Shown here in pieces: positions 24,622-33,224 of a DNA stretch of 64,000 nt. Below the pieces are notes generated by a model. That model was not told the origin of the DNA. It saw only the letters and a list, made by a program, of their open reading frames with translations, and did not search any database. This DNA is from Methylophilus medardensis. Its GTDB lineage: Bacteria; Pseudomonadota; Gammaproteobacteria; Burkholderiales; Methylophilaceae. The position numbers were made by a program, and so were the translations under genes. Each line of letters starts with the position of its first letter. The first letter of the stretch is position 1. Location of the stretch: the NCBI RefSeq assembly GCF_006363915.1, contig NZ_CP040946.1; one strand, written 5' to 3'.

Positions 24622-27600
24622 ATGACCCGATTTTTTATCACCCGGCCTATTTTTGCCAGCGTGCTGTCTATCATCATCGTGTTGGCAGGCTTGGCGGCGG
24701 CATTTAAATTGCCGATCGCTCAATACCCGCAAATTGCGCCGCCAACCGTGCTGATTACTGCCAGCTATCCTGGTGCCAGTGCCGAAACGCTGTCTAGAAC
24801 AGTGGCTGCGCCGATTGAAGAGCAACTCAGTGGCGTTGAAAACCTGTTGTACTTTAACTCCAGCTCGGACAGTAGCGGCACACTAACGATTACCGCCACC
24901 TTTGATATTGGTACCAATGTCGACCAGGCGACGTTTAACGTCAGCAACCGCGTCAATATTGCGTTGCCGCGCTTGCCCGAGGATGTACGTCGGACCGGGG
25001 TGGTGGTGCAGAAACGATCAAACGATATTCTGTTAGTGGTGATGCTGATCTCTAAAAAGAAAGAGCATGACCGCTTGTTTTTGAGCAACTATGCGACTTT
25101 GAACGTATTAGACGAGTTTAAGCGGATTAAAGGCGTGGGTGATGTGACCATTTTTGGTGGTCAGGATTACTCTATGCGCGTGTGGCTGCGCCCGGATCGT
25201 ATGGCGCAACTAGGCGTCTCCACCAGTGATATCTCTGCGGCGATTAGTGCACAAAATGCACAATATGCGGCCGGTAAAATTGGTGCCGAACCGGCATTAC
25301 CGAATCAGCAACTGGCGTTTACGGTGACAGCCAAAGGCCGCTTAATCGAGCCTGAAGAGTTTGGCAACATTATTATCCGTGCGCAGGGCCCGAATGGCGT
25401 ACTGCGCTTGAAGGATGTCGCTCGGATTGAACTCGGTGCACAAACCTATAACGTGGCGTCAGCGCTGAACGGGCAACCTGGAGTGGCACTGCCTATCTTT
25501 TTACAAAGTGGCGCCAATGCGCTGGAGACCGCCGAAGCCATCAAAGCTAAGGTCAATGAGTTAAAGCTCAAGTTTCCTGAGGGCATGGACTACAACATTC
25601 CTTATGACACCAGCGACTTTGTAAAAGCAACCATTAAAGAGGTCTTCCACACCTTTGGTGAGGCGCTGATTCTGGTGGTGTTGGTGGTATTCCTCTTTTT
25701 ACAAAGCTGGCGTGCGACGCTGATTCCGATGATTGCTGTACCGATTTCGATTGTTGGTACCTTTGCCGGCTTGTACCTGTTTGGTTTCTCCATCAACCTG
25801 CTGACCTTATTTGCCATGATTCTGGCCATCGGTATTGTGGTGGATGATGCCATTGTGGTGTTAGAAAACACCGAACGATTAATGAAGGAAGAAAACCTGA
25901 ATCCTTTGCATGCGGCGATTAAGTCGATTGCGCAGGTGCAGGCAGCGGTCATAGCTATTGTGCTGGTGCTGTGTGCCGTATTCGTGCCGGTGGCTTTCCA
26001 AGGCGGGATTGCGGGTGAGCTATATCGTCAGTTTGCAGTGACGGTGGCGATTTCGGTGGTGATTTCAGGCGTGGTGGCATTAACCCTGACGCCCGCCCTG
26101 TGCGCGATGATTTTGAAAAATGGTCACCATGAAAATGCCTTTTTTAGAACATTTAACCGTGGCTTTAATCGGCTAACAAATCTGTATACCGGCACGGTGA
26201 AAATGACCTTGCATCATAAAATCATCGGTGCGGTAGTGTTTGGCGCCATGGTGATTGTGATGATCTTCTTGTTCCGTGCAGTGCCCGGCGGTTTTGTGCC
26301 GCCTGAGGACCAAGGCTATGTGATCAGCATTGTGGTAATGCCGGATGGCGCCACCTTGAAACGCACCTCACAAACCACAGAAAACATTCGAGCTGCTATC
26401 GCCAAAGACCCCGCCACTGCGCATGAGTTTGCGGTGAATGGTTTTGAGTTGCTGACTGGGGCCAACAAAACCAACGCAGCGACCATGTTTGTTCGAATGA
26501 AAGACTGGGATGCGCGGACGACTAATGCCGACCAGATGGTGGGTAAGTTGATTGGCGTGGGCATGAGCCAACCTGATGGCATGGGCTTTGCCGTGAACCC
26601 ACCAGCGATTCGTGGTTTAGGCTCTGCCGGCGGGTTTGAGGTCTATGTGCAAAGTCATGGCGATACCGATCCGATCAAGTTGGCGCAAGTGATGAACAAC
26701 TTTATGGACGCCATGCGTGCCAGCCCACAACTGACAGGGATTAACAGCTTCTTCCGCCCGACCGTGCCGCAATTGTTTATTGAGGTCGATGAGGCGAAAG
26801 CGCTGTCACAAAATGTGAAAATTGCTGACATCTACGCGACCTTGCAAAGCACCATGGGCTCGCTATACGTCAATGACTTTAACCGCAGTGGCCGTACCTA
26901 CCGCGTGCAACTCCAAGCGGAAGCAGAATATCGGATGAAGCCGGAAGATTTGGGTAAGGTATATGTGCGTAGCCAACCGACCGAAGAAAGTCCGAACGGC
27001 AATATGGTGCCGATGTCTGCGCTGGCAAAAGTAAGCAATATTGTGGGTGCCGAGCAACTGGAACGCTATAACGGGCTATTGTCTGCCAAAGTGTTTGGTA
27101 GCGGTGCCGCCGGCGTCAGTTCTGGCGATGCGATTAAATTGGTTGAGAAAATTGCCAAGGAAAATCTGCCAGATGGCTACCAAATCGCCTGGACTGGCCA
27201 AGCCTATCAAGAAAACCGTACCGGTTCTGCTGCGCTGGTGGCGTTTGCCTTTGCCACGATTATGGTGTTCTTGATTCTGGCCGCGCAATTTGAAACCTGG
27301 GCACTGCCATTGGCGGTGATTATGGCGATTCCATTTGCGATGACGGGCGCGCTGATTGCGGTGCTCACCCGCGGCATGAACAACGATATCTACTTCCAGA
27401 TTGGTTTGATCACTCTCATCGGGTTGGCGGCTAAAAACGCGATTCTGATTGTAGAATTTGCCTCACAAAAAATGGAAGAAGGCATGCCACTGGCTGAGGC
27501 GGCGTTAGAAGCAGCGCGTTTGCGTTTCAGACCGATTGTGATGACGTCGATGGCGTTTATGCTTGGTATCATCCCACTGGTATTTGCCACCGGTGCAGGT

Positions 27601-27756
27601 GCGGCAGCGCGTCAATCGATGGGGACTGGGGTGTTTGGCGGTATGTTGATAGCGACATTCATTGCCACTATTTTTATCCCATTGTTCTTTACTTGGTTGA
27701 CCAATGAGAAAAAAGTGCGCCACCATGGGCACATTTCAGAAGAGGAATCGGTATGA
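24622..27756 (+). CDS. acrB: RND multidrug efflux pump, HAE1 family (AcrB/MexB)
   Basis: A 1044-residue inner-membrane proton/drug antiporter. The start MTRFFITRPIFASV is typical, and AGGGA lies 7 bases upstream, so the ATG at 24622 is preferred over an in-frame one 15 codons earlier. The proton-relay aspartate pair is in LAIGIVVDDAIVVLENTER of helix 4. LEQLSGVENLLY-like residues (here EEQLSGVENLLYFNSS), GGFVPPEDQGY and the helix-11 GLAAKNAILIVEFA are also present. It exports dyes, detergents and antibiotics from the periplasm or outer leaflet. Its stop overlaps the next gene by four bases. Confidence 0.97.
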   Translation: MTRFFITRPIFASVLSIIIVLAGLAAAFKLPIAQYPQIAPPTVLITASYPGASAETLSRTVAAPIEEQLSGVENLLYFNSSSDSSGTLTITATFDIGTNVDQATFNVSNRVNIALPRLPEDVRRTGVVVQKRSNDILLVVMLISKKKEHDRLFLSNYATLNVLDEFKRIKGVGDVTIFGGQDYSMRVWLRPDRMAQLGVSTSDISAAISAQNAQYAAGKIGAEPALPNQQLAFTVTAKGRLIEPEEFGNIIIRAQGPNGVLRLKDVARIELGAQTYNVASALNGQPGVALPIFLQSGANALETAEAIKAKVNELKLKFPEGMDYNIPYDTSDFVKATIKEVFHTFGEALILVVLVVFLFLQSWRATLIPMIAVPISIVGTFAGLYLFGFSINLLTLFAMILAIGIVVDDAIVVLENTERLMKEENLNPLHAAIKSIAQVQAAVIAIVLVLCAVFVPVAFQGGIAGELYRQFAVTVAISVVISGVVALTLTPALCAMILKNGHHENAFFRTFNRGFNRLTNLYTGTVKMTLHHKIIGAVVFGAMVIVMIFLFRAVPGGFVPPEDQGYVISIVVMPDGATLKRTSQTTENIRAAIAKDPATAHEFAVNGFELLTGANKTNAATMFVRMKDWDARTTNADQMVGKLIGVGMSQPDGMGFAVNPPAIRGLGSAGGFEVYVQSHGDTDPIKLAQVMNNFMDAMRASPQLTGINSFFRPTVPQLFIEVDEAKALSQNVKIADIYATLQSTMGSLYVNDFNRSGRTYRVQLQAEAEYRMKPEDLGKVYVRSQPTEESPNGNMVPMSALAKVSNIVGAEQLERYNGLLSAKVFGSGAAGVSSGDAIKLVEKIAKENLPDGYQIAWTGQAYQENRTGSAALVAFAFATIMVFLILAAQFETWALPLAVIMAIPFAMTGALIAVLTRGMNNDIYFQIGLITLIGLAAKNAILIVEFASQKMEEGMPLAEAALEAARLRFRPIVMTSMAFMLGIIPLVFATGAGAAARQSMGTGVFGGMLIATFIATIFIPLFFTWLTNEKKVRHHGHISEEESV

Positions 27757-29216
27757 CACCGACAATGGAAATTGTACTTAAACCGATACGGCAGTCATTG
27801 CTGCTGGGCTTGGTGACTTTGTCGATGACGGGTTGCCAAATGTTGGGCGACTTATATTCGCGGCCGGCAGCAGCGGTGCCGGCACAATATGGCGACACCG
27901 GCGCGGGCGAATTGAGTGCCGAGCAACAACTGGCCTTGCAACAATGGTGGACCTTGTTTAACGACAGTCAGTTAAACCAGCTGGTCGACACGGCACTGGC
28001 AAAAAATAACAACGTGCAACTTGCCGTAGCGCGCATTGAAGAAGCCGACGCGCAAATGCGTGAAATTGGTGCCAACTTATTGCCAACCGTTACCGCAACG
28101 GGCTCCGGCTTGCGCAACCGTGTCACGGAGTCTGGGGTGTTTCCAGTCTTTGGTGACAACCCGCGTAAAACCTACAAAGTCGGTTTGAACGGTAGTTATG
28201 AGTTGGATCTATGGGGTAAGCTGCGTCGCGCAAACGAGGCAGCCCGTGCCCAACTGCTGGCGACGCGTTATGCCAAAGAGGCTGTGTCTTGGTCGTTATC
28301 CAGTCTGGTGACGAATCATTATTTGATGATACGCAGCCTCGATGCGCAGCTGCTGGTCAATAGCCAAAACCTGAAAACGGCGCAAGACAGCCTCGACCTC
28401 GCGAAACGCAGAGTGGAAGGGGGCGTTGCGACGATTCTGGATGCCCATCAGGCAGAGTTAGTGGTGACCACGCTGCAAACCCAAGCACTAGAATTGAAGC
28501 GTCTGCGTGCCTTGAGTGAACACCAGATTGGCTTGTTGACGAATGACCTCGGCTTGAAAATTGCTGCAGGGGATCTGATGACCATGCCGACGCCGCCGAT
28601 CGTCCCCACCGGTTTGCCTTCTGCCCTGATGGAGGCGCGGCCGGATGTGCGTCAGGCGGAACAAGACATGGTGTCTGCCAATGCCAATATTGCGGTAGCA
28701 CGTGCAGCGTTTTACCCTAGCATTGCGTTGTCGACGACCTACGGTGGCGAAAGTATCGCGCTGAATAATCTACTCAAATCTCCCGCACGCGTTTGGTCGC
28801 TGGGGCTGGATATCAATCTACCGATCTTTAACGGCGGTCGTCTCAATGCCCGCGTGGATCAGGCCACGGCACAGCAAAAGCAAATGCTAGCGACCTATCA
28901 AAACACCTTGCAAACCGCTTTTACCGAGGTGAGTGATGCCTTGGTCAATGCACAGCAATATCGTGAGCAAGAGCAGTTAGCTGAAGCCAAGGAAAAAACC
29001 ACCGGCAATATTTTACGCGTGGCTAAAAATCGCTACGAAGCAGGCTATACCAGCTATCTCGAAGTGCTAGATGCACAACGCAACCACAACGAAGCCACAC
29101 AGGCGGTGGTGCAGAGCCGTCAGAACACGTTGACCGCTTCAGTGGATTTATTCAAGGCGCTCGGTGGTGGTTGGAAGCCTGACAGTGTGACGGCCGAAGC
29201 ACAAACGAAAAAGTAA
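27753..29216 (+). CDS. Outer-membrane efflux channel lipoprotein (TolC/OprM family)
   Basis: A 487-residue NodT/OprM-type outer-membrane factor. The signal peptide ends in the lipobox SMTGC, so the mature protein is lipid-anchored. The two repeated coiled-coil/barrel halves are visible, each with the QWWTLFNDSQLNQLVDTALAKNN-like start or the LDINLPIFNGGRLNARVDQA segment, and the LEARPDVRQAEQDMVSANANIAVARAAFYP-type motif (here MEARPDVRQAE). It completes the tripartite pump. Start and acrB stop overlap (ATGA), and a strong terminator follows at 29240. The operon is thus self-contained and does not depend on an unlinked tolC. Confidence 0.94.
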   Translation: MTPTMEIVLKPIRQSLLLGLVTLSMTGCQMLGDLYSRPAAAVPAQYGDTGAGELSAEQQLALQQWWTLFNDSQLNQLVDTALAKNNNVQLAVARIEEADAQMREIGANLLPTVTATGSGLRNRVTESGVFPVFGDNPRKTYKVGLNGSYELDLWGKLRRANEAARAQLLATRYAKEAVSWSLSSLVTNHYLMIRSLDAQLLVNSQNLKTAQDSLDLAKRRVEGGVATILDAHQAELVVTTLQTQALELKRLRALSEHQIGLLTNDLGLKIAAGDLMTMPTPPIVPTGLPSALMEARPDVRQAEQDMVSANANIAVARAAFYPSIALSTTYGGESIALNNLLKSPARVWSLGLDINLPIFNGGRLNARVDQATAQQKQMLATYQNTLQTAFTEVSDALVNAQQYREQEQLAEAKEKTTGNILRVAKNRYEAGYTSYLEVLDAQRNHNEATQAVVQSRQNTLTASVDLFKALGGGWKPDSVTAEAQTKK

Positions 29217-29239
29217 TCCGGATTGCGTATGTATGTGCT

Positions 29240-29271
29240 GGGGTAACGAGAGATCGTTACCCCATTTTTTT
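29240..29271 (+). terminator. Rho-independent terminator of the efflux operon
   Basis: A 10-bp perfect stem (arms 29240-29249 and 29254-29263, GGGGTAACGA/TCGTTACCCC, loop GAGA) is followed by ATTTTTTT, 23 bases after the stop codon of the channel gene. Confidence 0.95.
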
Positions 29272-29310
29272 GGCTAGGCAAATGCTAGCGAACCCCATTA
29301 AGATGACGCC

Positions 29311-30570
29311 ATGACGACGCCCTCTATCAAACATATCGCCTTCGCCAGTTTTATTGGTACTGCCATCGAGTTTTACGATTTTTATATTTATGCCATGGCC
29401 GCAGCCTTGGTGATCGGTCAGGTTTTTTTCCCCGCCAGCGACCCTGCCATGCAATCCTTAAACGCCTTGCTTACCTTTGGTCTGGCTTTTATCGCGCGGC
29501 CGTTTGGTGCCGTACTATTTGGGCATTTTGGTGATCGCATCGGGCGTAAATCAACCTTGGCCGCCTCATTACTGGTCATGGGCAGCGCCACCTTTTTGAT
29601 CGGATTGTTGCCTGGATATGCGGCTTGGGGTGTCTGGGCGCCGGTATTGCTGTGCCTATTGCGATTCGCACAAGGCATTGGTCTCGGCGGCGAATGGGCC
29701 GGCGCCGCGTTGTTGGCCACCGAATATGCGCCTGCAGGTCAGCGCAGTTGGTACGGCATGTTTCCGCAACTCGGACCATCCATTGGTTTTTTGCTGGCAA
29801 CACTGACTTTTTTGGGATTGAGCCTCGGGCTGACAGAGACGCAGTTTGAGCAGTGGGGTTGGCGCGTGCCTTTTGTGATCAGTGCCGTGCTGGTCATTGT
29901 TGGTTTATATGTCAGATTTAAATTGGCCGAGACACCCGTGTTTGCGCAGGCACAGTCTGCCCACCATCTGCATCGGTGGCCGTTAAAAGCATTGCTTTCG
30001 CAGCATGGCAAGGCTATTTGCCTCGGTGCACTCGCGATGGGCGTGTGTTATCACTTGTTTTACACGGCGACGGTGTTTTGCCTGAGTTATGGGACGCAAA
30101 CCCTACACATGTCGCGTCCATTGTTTTTAGGATTGTTGTGCATCGCGGTCATCGGCATGGCACTCGCAACGCCGATGGCTGCCTGGTGGGCTGATCGACT
30201 CGGCAGACGGCCGGTGCTGATGAGCGGGCAGTGTCTGGCGATCATGCTTGGATTCGCGCTGTCCCCCATGTTCGGTAGTGGCAGTTGGGTCTACATTTTA
30301 CTCTTCCTGTTTTGTGCACTTTTTTTGATGGGGGTCACCTTTGCGCCCATGGGGGCGTTTTTGCCCGAGCAGTTTCCGGTCGCAGTGCGCTATAGCGGTG
30401 CCGGGCTGAGTTACCAACTTGGGGGAATTTTGGGCGCTTCATTTGCCCCAGCCATTGCCCAAGCGCTGGTGCAGTTCGGCGGTCTGCCTTGGGTAGGTGG
30501 CTATCTGTCTATCATGGCGCTGATCAGTCTGCTGGCGGTATGGCGGATGCCCCCCGACGCGGCGCGGTAA
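29311..30570 (+). CDS. MFS transporter, metabolite:H+ symporter (MHS) family
   Basis: A 419-residue, 12-helix inner-membrane transporter. The start HIAFASFIGTAIEFYDFYIYAMAAALVIGQVFFP and the loop FGHFGDRIGRKSTLAASLLVMG are diagnostic of the MHS group (ShiA, ProP, KgtP, CitA). RFAQGIGLGGEWAGAALLATEYAP, just after, is the third signature. Members import organic acids, betaines or shikimate with protons. Substrate cannot be fixed. The gene stands alone between two terminator-bounded units, and its ribosome-binding site is weak. Confidence 0.9.
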   Translation: MTTPSIKHIAFASFIGTAIEFYDFYIYAMAAALVIGQVFFPASDPAMQSLNALLTFGLAFIARPFGAVLFGHFGDRIGRKSTLAASLLVMGSATFLIGLLPGYAAWGVWAPVLLCLLRFAQGIGLGGEWAGAALLATEYAPAGQRSWYGMFPQLGPSIGFLLATLTFLGLSLGLTETQFEQWGWRVPFVISAVLVIVGLYVRFKLAETPVFAQAQSAHHLHRWPLKALLSQHGKAICLGALAMGVCYHLFYTATVFCLSYGTQTLHMSRPLFLGLLCIAVIGMALATPMAAWWADRLGRRPVLMSGQCLAIMLGFALSPMFGSGSWVYILLFLFCALFLMGVTFAPMGAFLPEQFPVAVRYSGAGLSYQLGGILGASFAPAIAQALVQFGGLPWVGGYLSIMALISLLAVWRMPPDAAR

Positions 30571-30630
30571 CTGTCCGCAACGGAGTGCTGGCGAGCAGGT
30601 ATAATTCAATTTTTTTCACGGTGAAGTGGT

Positions 30631-31422
30631 ATGTTGATTCATCCCGGATTTAATCCCATCGCATTACAAATTGGCAGTTTTGGCATCCACTGGTATGGTT
30701 TGATGTATCTAGTGGGTTTTTTTGGCGGCTTGTGGCTTGGGCAGTATCAGGTTAAACGCTTGCTTGCATTAGATCCGGCTTCCCCTTGGCAGGCGCGTGA
30801 TCCGGACGATATGCTGTTTTACATTGCGCTTGGTGTAGTGTTTGGCGGGCGCCTGGGCTACGTTTTGTTTTATCAGCCGGTGTATTTTATGCATCATCCA
30901 CAGGAGATTCTTGCGCTGTGGCAAGGCGGTATGTCGTTTCATGGCGGCTTTATTGGTGTGATGGTGGCCATGGCCCTGTTCGCGCGTAAACGCGGGGTGA
31001 TCTGGCTGCAACTGATGGATTTCGTCGCGCCTTTAGTGCCGATTGGCCTTGGTGCAGGCCGACTGGGCAATTTTATCAATGGGGAGTTGTGGGGGCGCCC
31101 AACCGAAGCAAACTGGGGCATGGTGTTTCCTGCAGTCGATGCAGTTGCGCGGCATCCATCACAACTGTACGAGTTTGCGTTAGAAGGTTTAGTATTGTTT
31201 TTGGTGTTATGGACGTTTGCTGGCAAAAAACGACCCATTGGCGCAGTCTCAGCATTGTTTTTGCTGTGTTATGGCAGCTTCCGTTTTGTGGTGGAGTTTA
31301 CCCGCGAACCTGACAGCTTTTTAGGCCTGCTGTCGCTGGGCCTCAGTATGGGGCAGTGGTTGTGTTTACCTATGATTCTGGTGGGCTTGGCCATGATGCG
31401 CTGGGCGTATCGCAAACACTAA
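30631..31422 (+). CDS. lgt: Phosphatidylglycerol-prolipoprotein diacylglyceryl transferase
   Basis: Lgt moves a diacylglyceryl group from phosphatidylglycerol to the lipobox cysteine of prolipoproteins, the first step of lipoprotein maturation. The 263-residue protein has about seven helices and the family hallmarks: GSFGIHWYGLMYLVGF, YVLFYQP, GGMSFHGGFIGV with the essential histidine, and GLGAGRLGNFINGELWGRPT with the catalytic Arg. Several proteins in this window (acrA, the efflux channel, MshL) are predicted substrates. A perfect TATAAT (30600-30605) lies 26 bases before the ATG but no good -35 accompanies it. Confidence 0.97.
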   Translation: MLIHPGFNPIALQIGSFGIHWYGLMYLVGFFGGLWLGQYQVKRLLALDPASPWQARDPDDMLFYIALGVVFGGRLGYVLFYQPVYFMHHPQEILALWQGGMSFHGGFIGVMVAMALFARKRGVIWLQLMDFVAPLVPIGLGAGRLGNFINGELWGRPTEANWGMVFPAVDAVARHPSQLYEFALEGLVLFLVLWTFAGKKRPIGAVSALFLLCYGSFRFVVEFTREPDSFLGLLSLGLSMGQWLCLPMILVGLAMMRWAYRKH

Positions 31423-31436
31423 TCCAGTATCCAAAC

Positions 31437-31712
31437 TTATTTTTTCGATGCTGGCTGCGTAGCTAACTCTAGCGCATGCAGCCAGCGCATCGCGTACTCG
31501 CGCGGCTGATCTGCATCACCACACATGTCAAGGCTCGGCTGCAAGCCACCACAAAAATCCGGCCGCTCTGGCTTTCCAAACAATTTGCATCTGAATAAAT
31601 CGTCTAGTTGAATGCAAGGCACGCCTGCTGGTTTGCCTGCGGGCATGCCAGGAATGGGGCTGGTGATCGAAGGCGCAATGCAACACGCGCCGCACTGCGG
31701 ACGGCATTGCAT
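31437..31712 (-). CDS. YkgJ-family cysteine-cluster protein
   Basis: A 91-residue protein with the YkgJ motif at its N-terminus: CRPQCGACCIAPS (C3, C7, C10, C11). Further cysteines are at VPCIQL, FRCKLF, DFCGGL and DMCGDA. The family is presumed to bind zinc or an iron-sulfur cluster, and its function is not known. It lies 3 bases after the CinA-like gene and is probably cotranscribed with it. Confidence 0.88.
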   Translation of the reverse strand: MQCRPQCGACCIAPSITSPIPGMPAGKPAGVPCIQLDDLFRCKLFGKPERPDFCGGLQPSLDMCGDADQPREYAMRWLHALELATQPASKK

Positions 31713-31715
31713 GGC

Positions 31716-32456
31716 TTATACGTCTACCCAAGGATAGCCGAGTGCTGAGACACCCGCTTTCAGTTCAACCATGGCTTGTGTCACGAGATCGCTTTGTCCT
31801 TTCATGCCTACTTCAGTCGTGCGGCGTTGATTGGCGCGCGGCAAACTGAACAGTTTCAGCGTAGGATATTGGCTTAACATCTGGTTCATTAAGTCAATCA
31901 TGTCACTTTCGCCAGCCTCGGTCACGACGATCGATTGTTCCTGATAATCTTCAGCATGAAATAGATGGCTGTAATAAGTCTCGAGCACCCATTCCACCAT
32001 CGGGTGGGCCATCTCTGGAAACCCCGGCACAAAATAATGCTGATGCAGGCTGAATCCAGCCACCCGATTGACCGGGTTTGGAATCAAATCGCAACCTTGC
32101 GGAAAGTCTGCCATGAGCACCCGTTTGGGGTAGGCGGTCTCACCGTATTGTGCTTCGATATTCGCTACCGCCTCTGCATGGCGCACAATCGGCACGCCTG
32201 CCGCAGCGGCCGCACATTGCCGTGTGTGGTCATCCGGCGTGGCTCCAATACCGCCAAAACTGAACACCACATCCCCACGTGCCATGCTGGCTTTGAGATG
32301 ACTGGTGATTTGTGTGGGGATGTCGCCAATGAAATGCGCCCAACTGAGGTGTAAGCCGCGGGCGGATAGTAGCGAAATCACCTTGCTCAGGTGCGCATCC
32401 TGTCTTTTTCCAGAGAGGATTTCATCGCCAATGATGTAGATGCCAAAGGATTGCAT
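31716..32456 (-). CDS. CinA-like molybdopterin-binding-domain protein
   Basis: A 246-residue protein that consists of the MoCF-biosynthesis (MogA/MoaB-like) domain found at the N-terminus of CinA. IIGDEILSGKRQDAHLSKV, FSFGGIGATPDDHTRQC and VPGFPEMAHPMVEW are the recognised segments. The C-terminal CinA deamidase domain is absent, as in many proteobacterial stand-alone versions. Known CinA N-domains hydrolyse ADP-ribose or FAD-type pyrophosphates; the role of this short form is uncertain. Coupled to the small YkgJ gene. Confidence 0.88.
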   Translation of the reverse strand: MQSFGIYIIGDEILSGKRQDAHLSKVISLLSARGLHLSWAHFIGDIPTQITSHLKASMARGDVVFSFGGIGATPDDHTRQCAAAAAGVPIVRHAEAVANIEAQYGETAYPKRVLMADFPQGCDLIPNPVNRVAGFSLHQHYFVPGFPEMAHPMVEWVLETYYSHLFHAEDYQEQSIVVTEAGESDMIDLMNQMLSQYPTLKLFSLPRANQRRTTEVGMKGQSDLVTQAMVELKAGVSALGYPWVDV

Positions 32457-32535
32457 AATTTAAAAATGAAAAGCAGGTTGCAAAATATTACCTGAGTAGA
32501 GCATCGCACCCAAGCATAGGTTTTCAGTGGCGTAA

Positions 32536-32567
32536 AATAAAAAAGGCGATGACTAGCAGTCATCGCC
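32536..32567 (-). terminator. Rho-independent terminator after the GlsB/YeaQ gene
   Basis: A 10-bp perfect stem (arms 32545-32554 and 32558-32567, GGCGATGACT/AGTCATCGCC) is followed, on the minus strand, by a run of six T. It begins 20 bases past the stop codon of the small membrane protein gene. Confidence 0.93.
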
Positions 32568-32587
32568 GATGGTGGTGGTGATTTCGG

Positions 32588-32827
32588 TTAGGCGGATCGT
32601 AACAAACGCGAGATAAAAATCAGGAACACGGCGCCGATAGTGGCCACAATAATGCTACCGACCATGCCACCGCTGGCGCTCAAGCCCAGCAAGCCAAATA
32701 GCCAGCCCCCGACTACCGCGCCGGCAATGCCCAGAATAAGGTCCCAGACCAATCCAAAGCCATCGCCCTTCATAATCACACCGGCCAGCCAGCCAGCAAT
32801 AATGCCTACGAGTATCGTCCAAAGCAT
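32588..32827 (-). CDS. GlsB/YeaQ/YmgE-family stress-response membrane protein
   Basis: A 79-residue, very hydrophobic and glycine-rich protein with three membrane segments. The pattern IIAGWLAGVIMKGDGFGLVWD, then GIAGAVVGGWLFGLLGL and a last helix with GATIGAVFLIFISRLLR-like residues is that of the YeaQ/YmgE transglycosylase-associated family. These proteins are induced by stress in several bacteria but their molecular role is unknown. Single gene with its own terminator. Confidence 0.92.
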   Translation of the reverse strand: MLWTILVGIIAGWLAGVIMKGDGFGLVWDLILGIAGAVVGGWLFGLLGLSASGGMVGSIIVATIGAVFLIFISRLLRSA

Positions 32828-32956
32828 TTCAAACTCCCTTGTTTTGATGAACCTGAATAATACCCATCACCCGTAGGATGATCTGTCAGACGGTGTAGGA
32901 AAATCCTGTCAGAAATGACTGGCAACAGCGCTTTGAAAGGGCTTGCCAGCGTTCAA

Positions 32957-33175
32957 TTATTTTTTCAAGCCGACCAATAAAAAACCTACCCCGGCAACCA
33001 GCACGATGATGCTCAATGGCTGTGGGATGCTGACGTCTTTGCTGATTTCTGCACTGGCTTCTAACGAGCCAATTTTTGCGACCGTTTCTTTGCTCTCATA
33101 ACTAAAGCCCTTCAGTAACAATCCGGCGGTGCCGAGCGCAATTAAAATAATGCCGATAATGAGCGACGATTTCAT
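32957..33175 (-). CDS. Small two-helix membrane protein (DUF3185-like)
   Basis: A 72-residue protein with an N-terminal helix (about 4-23, SLIIGIILIALGTAGLLLKG), a short polar loop carrying SKETVAKIGSLEA, and a C-terminal helix ending in VGLKK. Length and layout match the DUF3185 family, whose function is not known. A good ribosome-binding site (GGAG, about 7 bases upstream) supports translation. It lies between the GlsB-like gene and polA on the same strand. Confidence 0.75.
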   Translation of the reverse strand: MKSSLIIGIILIALGTAGLLLKGFSYESKETVAKIGSLEASAEISKDVSIPQPLSIIVLVAGVGFLLVGLKK

Positions 33176-33224
33176 AGCAGATGCTCCTGAGTGATAGAGA
33201 CGTTACCTTAACATGGCGATGCCA

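Noticed and set aside
29311..30570. MHS transporter as a fourth efflux-operon gene
   Set aside because: A strong terminator at 29240-29271 separates it from the efflux operon, and the sequence belongs to a metabolite symporter family rather than a drug exporter.
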